Part shown: positions 1 to 9,400 of the stretch, one piece after another | Layout of the letters: the number at the start of each line of letters is the position of its first letter | Numbering within the stretch: position 1 is the first letter of the stretch | Source: Goniomonas avonlea | Taxonomy: Eukaryota > Cryptophyceae > Goniomonadida > Goniomonadaceae | Length of the DNA stretch: 16,880 nt | Assembly: GCA_003573635.1 (NCBI GenBank) | Contig: QUTJ01031752.1 | Location: 1-16,880, forward strand | Reading direction: 5' to 3' | The notes under the pieces: model-generated | Databases searched by the model: none | Told to the model about the DNA's origin: nothing | Seen by the model: the letters and a program-made list of their open reading frames with translations, nothing else | Program-made: the position numbers and the translations under genes

Positions 1-664
1 AGTGACACTGTGCAAAGGCGTGGCCACGGCGTCGCTGCTCCAGCGTGGTATGGACTCGGTGGACTTGCTGGAGCAACGAGTCGAGGAGACTGAGGCCGAA
101 GCACTGCAGCTCCGAGTTCAGGTACCACACTTGTGTGTCTGAGTGTGTCTGAGTGTGTCTGAGTGTGGCTGTGTGGCTGTGTGGCTGTGTGTCTGTCTGT
201 CTCCGCCTCAGCGAGAGCGAGAGAAAAGAAGAAGAAAACTCCACTGTGTGGTGGGCGCACGACAATGCCATAAGCATCAAGCAACCCGCGTCTGTGTTCC
301 AACCCCGACCCTTGTCCGAAGGCCCCCGGATGCGCAGACGACGCAGCCACAAACGACACGCAAGAGTCTGTTTGGTTCTTGAATTGCTGCTCCAGCTTAC
401 ATACTCTGCTCTCGCTGACCTGCTGCTTAGCTTACTGCCCCAGCTTACATTGCTGCTACCGCTTTACTGCTCCCGCTGACGCCAAGAGCAGGCTCTGCTA
501 GACTTAGACTTCTTGTGTCTCGTGTCGAAACTTTGACTTGTTGTGCCGAGCCTCAGCCTGACAGTGTGCGGCAGGTGCAAGCGAGCGAGGCGAGAGTCGC
601 GGAGCTGGAGCAGCAACTCGCCGCCGCACAGCAAGCTGCAGACACGTCCTCCTACGACATCTGA
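1..664 (+). CDS. 3' end of an unidentified coiled-coil protein gene (two exons visible)
   Basis: The gene enters from the left edge, so its start is missing. Exon A is 1-121, read from base 2; it encodes a charged helical segment ending LLEQRVEETEAEALQLRVQ, then GTACCA as donor at 122. The last exon ends at TGA 662-664 and encodes VAELEQQLAAAQQAAD followed by TSSYDI, again with coiled-coil character. Two phase-0 acceptors fit: AG at 556 (exon 557-664, starting PDSVRQ) or AG at 574 (exon 575-664). Each has a TTGAC or CTGAC branch-like site 12-20 nt upstream. A further phase-0 acceptor at 211 (cctcag) would give an alternative terminal exon stopping at 382, with a basic RERE-KRRR stretch; I think this less likely. 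I do not recognise the protein. The coiled-coil call is from heptad-like L/A spacing only. The last exon is duplicated downstream (see repeat entries). Confidence 0.5.
132..212 (+). repeat. Short tandem repeats in the intron of the coiled-coil gene
   Basis: Three copies of a 10-bp TGTGTCTGAG unit are followed by GTGTGGCT-type repeats and a GTCT run, ending in cctcag. This is simple-sequence expansion just after the donor at 122. Confidence 0.7.
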
Positions 665-819
665 CCGCTGACGTCTGACGTCTGACGTCTGAGCTGGAGC
701 AGCAACTCGCCGCCACGTCTGACGTCTGACGTCTGACATCTGACGTCTCAGTCGCGGAGCTGGAGCAGCAACTCGCCGCCGCACAGCAAGCTGCACACAC
801 GTCCTCTTACGACATCTGA
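596..819 (+). repeat. Tandem duplication of the terminal coding exon
   Basis: The block 596-664, which contains the end of the coding exon with its TGA, recurs at 751-819 with two substitutions in the coding part (one Asp to His change, one silent). A 24-nt fragment of the same exon lies between them at 691-714. The spaces between copies are filled by TCTGACG heptamers. The second full copy is preceded by ctgacgtctcag, which looks like a branch site plus acceptor, but splicing there would not keep the frame of exon A. Confidence 0.9.
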
Positions 820-930
820 TCGCTGACGTCAGACCTCTGACCTCTGACCTCTGACCTCTGACGCCCTCCAATGGCGTCTGACCTCTGTCGCCCTCCGATA
901 ACGCCCTCCCACGACATCTGACCTCTGACG
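665..930 (+). repeat. Heptamer array, TCTGACG and GACCTCT variants
   Basis: A degenerate period-7 array downstream of the stop codon. TCTGACG units lie at about 668-690 and 713-748; GACCTCT units follow at about 829-860; then come GACGCCCTCC-type degenerate units to about 930. The array is interrupted by the exon copies. The unit could derive from the exon's own end, where GACATCTGA spans the stop codon, but that is inference. Confidence 0.85.
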
Positions 931-2640
931 TATTCCTATGAAGTCTGACGCCATCGCTTTTGTATGGCGTCTGACGCCTCATTTACCATCTGCCTTCGCG
1001 CGGCTGACGTCTGCATAAGGCCTTCGAGTGAGCAAGGGGCCCCAGATGCAGTAGACCAGACCGTTAAACATAGAATAGATTTATCCCATCGACAGCCGAC
1101 AGCTGTGTTAGTTACCACTCTCAGAGATGGTTGTAATACCGTAGAGATTGCAGTTTACCGCACTGAAAGTTCATCCGTGCGTCTTGTCCAGTCGAGACGA
1201 GCTCGTCAGATGGGGTGAGCGTGCAGATACCTGCAGTTTCCATACGTGTTTATAGGCCCGAGATATCCCATCTGCGGGATCACGGCCCAGTTATTTAATA
1301 ATTGCGGTGGCGTAGCGTGTTCGCTTATTGCGCAGCCAACCACGCGTTTCAAAATTATATATATTTGACCCGAGCGGGGGCAGGGAGAACTGTGGACCAC
1401 TGTGTGGTATTGTACAATGAACGTAATATGATCTCCGCTGTGTCTGCAGCTGGCTCCTTGATCACTCGAACCTTACTTTGCTCATGTTTCTCTATGGCTG
1501 TAGCAACAAATTAAAAATGAAAAAACGCTGCAAGAATAGATATGTTCATTTACCTGTGTCGCGCTCTGCCCGCCCGGCATATCGCCGCAGTCGGCCGCGT
1601 TGACGTTCCAACGGGACTCAGCACGCCCATCTTGGCGCCGTGCCAGTGGCCCCGGCCATTCAACTCGGGACGACGTGTAAACGTGGCTAGATCCTTCCAT
1701 ATGGCAAATACACATGCAGTGTCTTCCGAAGTTCTGGTTGACTGCATTAACGTACTATATACTACATTTTTTCGATGGATGGCACCCAGTATCTGATGTG
1801 ATAGCTGCAATTGGATGTAATTTGGGAGGATATCGGCCACTCGAGCTGTGGTCTCGCTCTAGTTTCAATCGCATGGATCGACCAATCCATCAACATAAGA
1901 TTGGCTCTATAGCTTCATTTGAAAACGGTTGTACATATAATTGAAAAGACCATGTTCGAACGTGTTTGCAACGTCGTTTTCATGTACACGTAAACGCTTT
2001 CCGGCAGAACCGTGGATATATAGCCACTGAGCATGCTGCAACGCTGACTGCGATCAATAAAACACTGTGGCACTATTAATTAAGTTAATTAGGCCTGGTA
2101 AATCTGAAAATACAGCGAACCCCAACAGCTCGAGTATTTGGAACATGATCAAAAGATCAAAAAAGTCTAGTTATTGTAGAGTGCCCTTAAATTCCCAGTG
2201 CGGTACTAGTCATACGCGATTTAAAGTTAACATATGTACATGGCGCGCGAGCCTCATTCTAATACGGTGAAGACAAAAATGAAATGCATGCGCTTCACCG
2301 AAATTTTCCCTGACCCCAGTCAAGCGCAACTAGCTTAAGCTTGCAGTCACTGACTCGTGACAAATATATATCTGATATATCGACGTCGCAATTTAAAACT
2401 TCGGAACCGGCCGCGCTTTAACAACGTATTTATGGTCACTGGGTGCCCCATCTCGACCGTGTACAATAAACCCCTGACGCCTTGTTGTCCATCACATAAC
2501 GCACGTACAATTTAATAATGAATTTATTAATGTTGCCTAAGGAACCCGTTTTTCTCAGGTCCTGGAGAAAAGGAAGTTTGTCTGAGGTGGCGAAGCACTC
2601 TTCTGGGAAGAACTTCCTCGCCAGCTGATCCTGTGAAGGA
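931..2640. other. Intergenic region without a recognisable gene, AT-richer than its flanks
   Basis: No open frame here resembles a known family, and none shows conserved motifs flanked by good splice sites. From about 1040 to 2560 the composition is visibly more AT-rich than the coding neighbours (for example TTAATTAA-type stretches near 2075-2088 and several aataaa). This is consistent with an old transposon, long 3' flank or unannotated non-coding gene. I cannot choose between these from the sequence alone. Confidence 0.5.
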
Positions 2641-2684
2641 TCACTGGGGTTCGAAGCGAGAGGTCACTCAAAGCTCGGTTTATT

Positions 2685-2727
2685 CCGCGACCGGTTTCGT
2701 CCTAACCACAGGACTAGCTTTAGGCGG
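2685..2727 (-). ncRNA. Hammerhead-ribozyme-like motif, probably a decayed copy
   Basis: On the minus strand the order is CCGC, a 9-nt box CTAAAGCTA, a hairpin GTCCT-GTGGTT-AGGAC, then GAAACCGGTC and GCGG. This matches a hammerhead laid out as stem I (CCGC with GCGG, flush), box 1, stem II (5 bp), box 2 GAA, a very short palindromic stem III (ACCGGT), and a cleavage base C before stem I. Box 2, stem III and the cleavage base fit the family, but box 1 should read CTGANGA. Here the essential G5 and A9 are lost and two bases are added, so self-cleavage is unlikely. Minimal stem III hammerheads of this kind are known from Penelope-like retroelements and retrozymes; no reverse transcriptase is visible here. 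Confidence 0.4.
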
Positions 2728-3070
2728 CTTTGTTTGAGTTGCGAGTCACCCCCCAATACCATGACTAGTCTATGTGTCAAGGGAAGCCTCAAGAGTTCTT
2801 GGCACACAGCTTGATCAAAAATTTATTGTTTGCGATGTGGAAATTGTCGGTTTGTTCGGATCTGGCAGATTAGAACTTGAGTTTTTCCGCTGAAACAATC
2901 CTGTTGAGCTCTCATAGGACGGTAAGGCAGCACCTCCTCTCGAAATATCACAGTCAACAGGACTGCTACGCAATCGACGTGCTGCCACGGAGAACCGGAC
3001 ACTTACACCGAAGCCAACGATAACCATCCTTTGAGATGCCCTGCACTGAGGGGTGCACTTGCAAAGAGCA
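2728..3070. other. Intergenic sequence, no feature recognised
   Basis: Ordinary-looking unique sequence between the hammerhead-like relic and the 52-bp repeat. A 70-residue minus-strand frame at 2815-3027 has no recognisable similarity or good splice context, so I do not call it. Confidence 0.5.
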
Positions 3071-3221
3071 CACTCTCAGTGTTCGACCGCACCGGCAAGG
3101 ACGAGAGATGACAGATGGGTCACACTCTCAGTGTTCGACCGCACCGGCAAGGGCAGAGATGACAGATGGGTCACACCACGTCACCGTCACTCTCAGTGTT
3201 CGACCGCACCGGCGAGGACGA
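3071..3221. repeat. 52-bp imperfect tandem repeat in the 3' flank of the MATE gene
   Basis: CACTCTCAGTGTTCGACCGC recurs at 3071, 3123 and 3188, followed by ACCGGCAAGG or ACCGGCGAGG. The first two copies also share GATGACAGATGGGTCA. It lies just past the stop codon of the minus-strand transporter, so it may be in its 3' UTR. Confidence 0.85.
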
Positions 3222-3273
3222 CGACAAGTGCATCACACCCACCTCGAACCCTGAAATGTTCCGAGGTTGCAGC

Positions 3274-4787
3274 TCAAGCAGGTGACATCTCCACCTCAAC
3301 AGTGTCATCGTCCAACTTTCCATACTCGCCCGACTCCTCTCGGATCGTGTCGCTCACCGTCCGCCAGCTTTTTGTCACGTACGACAGAGCAAGGCACCTG
3401 CGGAGATATTGGCTCACTACGGATACGCGCGCGCAGCGTCTCACTCCCTCCTCACTCCCTCCTTGTCACACACACACACACACACAACACACACGCACCC
3501 CACACACACGCATGTGTACACGCACGCACGCACGCACGCACGCACACATGTGTACGCGCGCGCAATTCGCACTCCGGTGTCTTGAGGAGCATCTGCTTTA
3601 GTTGGGGTGTCGTTGCCAACGAACTGGAGGGTTGTGCGGAATACTCTCTTTCCTGTACTCTCTCCTTGAACGTGAAATTCCGTATCCTCGTCTGTGAGGG
3701 TCTCTGTGTATTGCGTGGGAGTGCGACAGACTGTAGCCTGGGACACGGGTCGAGACGAAATTTCACGTTGAGAACAGAGGACAGAGCAGAGCCGAGAACG
3801 TGTGAGAACACGCCACGACATTGAAAGACAGAGTACAGAGCAGACAACTCACACGTTGAGAAGTAAATACGCCACTGGCATTGTGTACCACAGCCCCACC
3901 AGTCCCTCGTTAGCCCTGAACGCTACCAGATACAGGCTGGGGATTCCAATAATCCAGAGGCACAGGAGTACGGCAGCCGACATCCTGCATCAAGTGTCAG
4001 GAGTACGGCAGCCGACATCCTGCATCAAGTGTCAGGAATACGGCAGCCGACATCCTGCATCAAGTGTCAGGAGTACGGCAGCCGACATCCTGCATCAAGT
4101 GTAAGAAGCGAACAGTGCGCATGGAGGTTGTGGAGGTCTGGGTGGAAACTCGGACACTGCACGGGGATACGCAAAATCCGAGAGAGAAAAGATGAAAATC
4201 GTAGCGAAAGCGTAAAAGGTAGTCGCAAATCCATTACGGCAATGGAGGGAGACAAGAGCAGCACGAAGGCTGCTCGCACGGAAAGGTTGGGAGAGTGGAG
4301 GTCTGGATGACATGAGACACTACGGACTGGGATACGCAAAATCGCGACAGGCGAAAGAGTATCCAAATCCACTATGGCAATCGAGGGAGACAGGACCAGG
4401 ACAAAGGCTGTTCGCCTGACCAATGCCGCACGAACAGTAAGATGCACCACACGACCACACGACACCATCCGCACACAGCACATTCAACACACCTGAATTG
4501 CAGCCCGAGACCACGAATGATCCCGGACTGGACACCCATCGAGCCATCAAAGAGCAAGAACACACACAGCCACGGCCAGATGGCCTCAGCATTCTTGATG
4601 ACGTCGGGATCAGACACGAAGGCTCTGAGACACACGGGTGAGACGCGCACGTGATGCCTGACAGAGCAAATCGGGGCCAGGCACTGGGGAAAGAGGACAA
4701 TGGAATCGGACGCCTGCCTCCCCACTCCCCCCCCCCCCCCCCCTTCCGCTCGTCTCGAGTTGTGTCTCCATGCGTGTCTCGAGTGTG

Positions 4788-4821
<34 letters not shown>

Positions 4822-6178
4822 CCTCTCTCCCTCTCTTTCTTCTCCCCCCCCCCCCCCCCCCCCCCCCGCATTTATATATACGGAGAGGGGGCAGGCGCAT
4901 CAAAAACAACAACAGGGCTGGTCGCACCGAATCACATAATGTCCAACCAGCAGCAATCCACCACTGTACATGAAAATACAACCTGGGCAGGGGTCAGCAT
5001 CACCGAGACAACGCCTGTTGCGGCAGTGACTCACATTCTCCAAGAAGAAGTGCCCATTTCGCAATCGACTTGGCCATGTCCACGCGGCCCTCGCCAAGGA
5101 GTGTGCCAAGTCGGGTGGCAATCCCAATCGAAAGACCCATCGGGATCATGAAACACAAGGGAGTGATATTATATGTCACTGCGTGCGCCGCTAGTACGTT
5201 GGTGCCGAGTTGGCCTGCCATGAAACAGACCTGCGAGCGACCGTCGGGCCAAAACGTCGGGCCAAAACGTCGTGGTATTCAGCTCAAGCGGAAAAATCGC
5301 ATGGCACAGAAACCAGAGGAGCGAATAGAGTGAAACTCACCACCTCCCAGAACCACCACTCAGACATAGCCAGGAGCCCTGGAAGGCCAAGTTTCAAGAA
5401 GCTCCCCAAGTTGCTGCTTGCCTCACGCCACCGCAATCCAGGCCAAGTTTCAGGGTTGTGAGGCTTTCTAACCCGGATGTAAAGCGCTGTAAGGAGAAAC
5501 AGGCTCCAATACGAGCAAACATGGGCGACTCCAGCTCCGTCAAAGCCAAATACAGTGATCCAACAGTAAAGGTAGAGCGGGTGCAAGACGACAGTCACGA
5601 TTGCGCTCACCAACACAATCGGGAGGACGATCCCTTGGCACCAAAGGAATCGCCTCATTATTTCATAGAGGCCAAACGCTGGGAGTCCAAGAACATAAAA
5701 CCGCAAGAACCGTCCTGCTAAGGCGGATGTTTCGGGTGGCTGACCCAACATCAGAAAGATCGATTCTGTGAACCACCATCCAACGGCAGCCAGAGTGAGG
5801 GCAAGCGAGCAGAGAATGGCTGCCCGCTGTGCAAGCAGCCCCACCTCTCGAAAGTTTTTGACTCCCATGCTCTGAGGGGCAAGAGTGTCCAAGGCTGAAA
5901 GAAATCCTGTGGCGATTCAGTTTGGCGCGCCGACACTGAAAAAAGGCCTCACCAATGACCAAGCTCAAACCGGTCAAATTTCCGACAAGGTTTCCAAGGG
6001 AGAAACCCGTGAACGCCACTTTACCCAGCACATTCCCAACAAAAAGTGCTGTCTCAGTCCACATAAGTAGGGTCAAGAGTTGAATAATGACGGAGGGTCC
6101 AGCGATCTGGAAAAGAAGCCGCGCTTCATGCCGTAAACTCAGATGTGGTGAAGGTGAGGGCTCCTCAACAGCAGTCAT
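3274..6178 (-). CDS. MATE-family multidrug/toxin extrusion transporter, complete, 7 exons
   Basis: Exons in transcript order: 6178-5953, 5906-5341, 5230-5035, 4982-4928, 4624-4493, 3984-3853, 3397-3274. The junctions are phase-consistent GT-AG and give 476 aa, a normal length for the family. MATE proteins are 12-helix membrane exporters that move organic cations or toxins out in exchange for H+ or Na+. Visible markers are a first hydrophobic helix at about 21-43, the signature SALDTLAPQSMG at 79-90, GLPAFGLYEIMRRF in exon 2, IPMGLSIGIATRLG in exon 3, and DPDVIKNA then IIRGLG (383-388) in exon 5. The tail is cytosolic and acidic, ending VEVEMSPA. An in-frame GTG and AAT precede the chosen ATG at 6178-6176. 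Introns are 46, 110, 52, 303, 508 and 455 nt. Reading straight through the 46-nt intron would look like a frameshift, but splicing restores the signature. Substrate is unknown. It shares a divergent promoter with PRPF39. Confidence 0.93.
3469..3562. repeat. CA and CGCA microsatellites in MATE intron 6
   Basis: A CA-rich run with minor interruptions (about 3469-3518) is followed by an ACGC/CGCA tetranucleotide run (about 3519-3550) and alternating CG near 3556. It lies inside the 455-nt intron 3398-3852. Confidence 0.85.
3965..4103. repeat. 35-bp tandem repeat, four copies, each carrying the MATE exon 6 acceptor
   Basis: Copies begin at 3965, 4000, 4035 and 4070, with one substitution in the third (GAATA for GAGTA) and a slightly divergent end in the last. 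On the transcript strand each unit reads ...TTGATGCAG then GATGTCGGCTGCCGTACTCC, that is, the last bases of the intron plus the first bases of exon 6. The four possible exon starts are 4089, 4054, 4019 and 3984. Only 3984 keeps the transporter frame through the next helix; starting at 4089 meets TGA at about 4067. Confidence 0.95.
4130..4430. repeat. Diverged tandem duplication in MATE intron 5
   Basis: Two half-repeats share ordered blocks: GGAGGTCTGG or similar, GGATACGCAAAATC (4165 and 4330), AAATCCA then GGCAAT, GAGGGAGACA (about 4246 and 4383), and AAGGCTG then CTCGC or TCGCC. Copy spacing is roughly 140-165 bp with indels. It fills much of the 508-nt intron between exons 5 and 6. Confidence 0.75.
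4727..4867. repeat. Poly-C / CT / poly-C tract in MATE intron 4
   Basis: C17 at 4727-4743, (CT)14 at about 4789-4816, a CT-rich stretch, and C24 at 4844-4867. In the pre-mRNA sense these are runs of G flanking a GA tract inside the 303-nt intron 4625-4927. Array lengths may be affected by assembly. Confidence 0.9.
5242..5272. repeat. 13-bp tandem repeat in MATE intron 2
   Basis: CGTCGGGCCAAAA occurs twice head to tail and is followed by a third CGTCG, within the 110-nt intron 5231-5340. Confidence 0.9.
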
Positions 6179-6417
6179 ATTCACAACTCGTGCAGATCAC
6201 TCGTTTGGCCGACTGCACGACTGCACGCTTTGTGTGCCCCTGCCAGAAATGCAGTAGGGAGCTCCGTTATCGTTGCGTTAGGTACTGGCAGATAACTGCA
6301 GGTCACGGGAAGTCAACCACGTATGAAGCTCGGATTGTATTCAAAGCTGCGGCGCGAGTCAAGCTGTCACTCCCTCTTTTCTTTGGAATCTCAGGAATAA
6401 GCGCGCGCAATCTGAGA
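6179..6417. promoter_or_regulatory. Divergent promoter region between the MATE gene and PRPF39
   Basis: 239 bp separate the two start codons, so both promoters and 5' UTRs must lie here or overlap. I see no clear TATA box or named element. A direct repeat of CGACTGCACG (about 6210-6227) and a CT-rich stretch before the PRPF39 start are the only visible structures. Confidence 0.6.
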
Positions 6418-9400
6418 ATGGCAGAAGAACAGACGGGTGCGTCGGCACGCCCGCATGTCTTGGCGCTGACTTGATCGCAGCTGCAAATCCTGTTGAGGAA
6501 ACTCCTGCGATGAGCGAGGAAGAAACTTTCTGGGCAAATGTCCGCAAGAACCCTGACGACTGGGAAGCTTGGACCACCCTCATCCAGCTCACTGAGCGCG
6601 GAGTGCGTTCACAGCTGGTCTTGGAGTGCGTTCCACTGACGATACGATATGACAGGGTGACAAGGACAAGCTCCGTTTGGTCTATGACGAATTTTTGAAA
6701 GAGTACCCTCTTTGCTATGGTGAGATACTGTCGGCGCCACATCGATTCAAACATCCCGCTCAAACGACGTGCGCCAGGATATTGGAAGAAGTACGCCGAG
6801 ATCGATGTCAAGGCTGAAAATTTGGAGGGGGCAGTCAAGACTTACGAGAAGGGTGTCGCTGCTGTGCCTCACAGCATTGACTTGTGGGCCCAGTACTGCA
6901 CGTACTTCGCAGAGAAGTCCGAAGACCTGGCTGCGATCCGGAGGTAGTTGTCCCCCCCTACCGCATCCGTATCACGCATGATCTGACCAAACATGAAGTA
7001 TTGTGGTGAGCCGACCGGTCACGAAGTAATCGTCGCTCTGGAAAGTTTCGCCCGAGTTCTCTCTGATGTATTGAGTTCCTGTCTTTGTTCCCATGTTCAC
7101 CATCAGGCACGTACTGCCGGGCTTGGAAGAGCAGCTATTGAAGCGGTCGGTCGGAAAGGTACCGGTCCTCCTCTGACCGACTGTCGCTGGCGCACACAGT
7201 TTCATCAGTCCTCGACCAGTGTCCGGTTCTGACCCGAGCCTTGCAGCTTGTTTGAGCGTGGAATCGCGACCGTTGGCACGGACTATAAGGCGGCTGGTTT
7301 GTGGGACAAGTACATTGCATTCGAGACCTCCCAGGAGGAGCATGGCAATGTGAATGAGCTGTTCCGTCGGGCACTGGCGCTTCCTTTGGAGAATCTGGAT
7401 AAGTACTGGGCTCGGTGCGTGGAAAGGCGCTTGTCCATGGATTCATATGCATGATTTGACTTGAAATGTCGCCCGCCTGACCAACCGTTCCCTCAGGTAC
7501 TCTCAGCTCCTGAAAGAGCGACCTGTGGCGGAGCTTATGACCCCAGAGGAGGCCGAGGCCTTCGAGGGCGATGAGACCACAACAGAGGATGAGAAGCGCA
7601 ATGCGGTGCTGAACGCGCGGACCGCACTGTACAAGTTCACAAAGGAAGAGTTTACCAAGCGTGTTCGCTTCGAGTCCAAGGTATTTTCCGGTTCAGACAT
7701 CCTTCTCTCTGTGGTGGGCGGTTATCGATGCTTTCATCCTTGCGGGGAAACCGAATATCATGGTGTTGTTGCAAGGAGCACCGTTAGGTTGAGGAGGTAG
7801 CAGATCCATTTACGCTGCATGACAGATTACGCGCCCGTACTTCCACGTCAAGCCTCTCGCTAAGGAGCAGCGTGACAACTGGCTCGCTTACCTCAACTGG
7901 GAGACCACCCAGGGTGACGCAGTGCGCACTCGCAAGCTGTTTGAGCGGTGTGTAGTGGCATGCGCCAACTACGCCGAGTTCTGGATGCTGTTCGCCAGGT
8001 TCTTGGAAGAGAATCTGCATGACATGGATGGAGCTCGCGACGTCTTCCACAGGGTGCCACACTGATTGCTCACAATCGACTTTGGGTCTCACTTCCTCAC
8101 CCAGGCAACATCGGTGTTCGTGAAGAAGCGTCCTGAGATGTTTGTCGCTGCCGCGGAGTTCGAGGAAGTGCATAATAACCACGCCGTGGCTCGTGAGTAC
8201 TACAACCGTCTGTTGGAAACTGTTGCGCCGAACACCATCGACGCTATCACGCGCTCAGCTAACTTTGAGCGGCGGGCGGGCAAGCTTGATGCGGCTAGTA
8301 AGGTGTATGAGACCGCATTGGCCGCTGCCAACGATGACACCCGACCGTTCCTGGCTTCCCATGCAGCTCGGTTCCACATCGAGGTACCATCCCCGAGATT
8401 CCTCGGCCTGGGCTGACCCCCATCGCCAGGTAACGAAGAAGTCCGACCAGGCACGCTCAATTCTTGCCGAGGCACTGAAAGCACAACCTTCTTCCAAGTT
8501 GTTGGTGCTGAGCATTTCACGGATGGAGTTGGAGGCTGGAGACGTTGACCGTGCTCGCGCTGTCCTTAAGGTGCGCGTGAGCGTATGTGCACGGCGAGAT
8601 ATTGTGTTTTTTCCGACAATGCAACAAGCACGCACTCACACGACGAAAGATCTCTCCCCCCGTCTCCCTTCCCCAGCCCGCACCACGAACACTCCGGCAC
8701 CACAGCTCCACAACTTGCAAGCCAAGTGCTTGCTCTGCCAGAGTGTGTTGACACATTGGCGCAGGAGGCCGTCGCTGAGGGCTCCAAGATGGCGGCGGAG
8801 GACCAACTTGAGGTGTGGGACTCGCTTTTGTCGCTGGAGCAGGACCGTGCGGCTACTGTGAACACGTGAGTTCTTTTTGGGCATCGAGTGGTATTGGCGA
8901 GCTTGGTTGTTTCTAGATACCGGTCCAGTGGATGCTCTGAGCAGTTGAACTCACCTCTGCCCAATGTGCGAAACAGTTCGCAAGTGTAACTCTGTTCACT
9001 GTGATCTGGGGAGTTGGGGTTGCTTGGTGGCTCTAAGATACGAGCATAACTGAGACGCAATCAGATTGCGGGAGGCAGAGGCCAAGTTCCGCGTTGTCAA
9101 GGCCAAGCTGACCGAGAGCAGCGGGGGTGGCAGCAAGAAGCGCCCTCATGAAGGCAATGACGCTGTACGTTGCGCTGCTGTGTCTCCATCGTCTTGAGAA
9201 CCACGCTTCATTAGGATGCCCGGCTCTAGACTGACTTTGCAAGCCATTTCATGGCGTTGAGTTGACACGAGTGTTGCAATGCTGTTCCAGGCAGCCCCTG
9301 TCCGTCTCCTCTCTCCCTCCTCGCTCTCTTACCCCCTCTCACATCTGGCGTTCCCATCCGCTCCGACGTCCCCCCCTCTCCCTCCCACCGCTCTCTTGCC

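Noticed and set aside
964-1218. 84-codon plus-strand frame as a small gene
   Set aside because: No recognisable motifs, begins in the heptamer-like region and lacks any supporting context.
2588-2660. tRNA gene from A-box-like and B-box-like strings
   Set aside because: The expected acceptor and T stems do not pair, so it is not a tRNA; at most a decayed tRNA-derived element.
3053-3824. Two overlapping plus-strand open frames of over 180 codons
   Set aside because: They read through the 52-bp repeat, CA microsatellite and the antisense of MATE exon 7; composition is repeat-driven and no family is recognised.
3965-4103. CRISPR-like regular repeat
   Set aside because: Units are directly adjacent with no spacers, and they coincide with a eukaryotic intron-exon boundary.
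4320-4981. Minus-strand frames rich in Gly, Arg and Glu
   Set aside because: Translation of poly-G and GA tracts in MATE intron 4 plus out-of-frame exon 5; not separate genes.
5015-5034. 20-nt micro-intron in MATE after exon 3
   Set aside because: Using the next AG gives a 52-nt intron with GCTGACCCC branch sequence and a much better helix in the protein.
5907-5952. Frameshift and stop in the MATE gene
   Set aside because: The 46 bases are a GT-AG intron with an ACTGAAT branch site; removing it restores the SALDTLAPQ signature in frame.
8142-8861. 239-codon plus-strand open frame
   Set aside because: It is a shifted frame of PRPF39 exons 8-10 crossing introns; the HAT-repeat protein is in the other frame.
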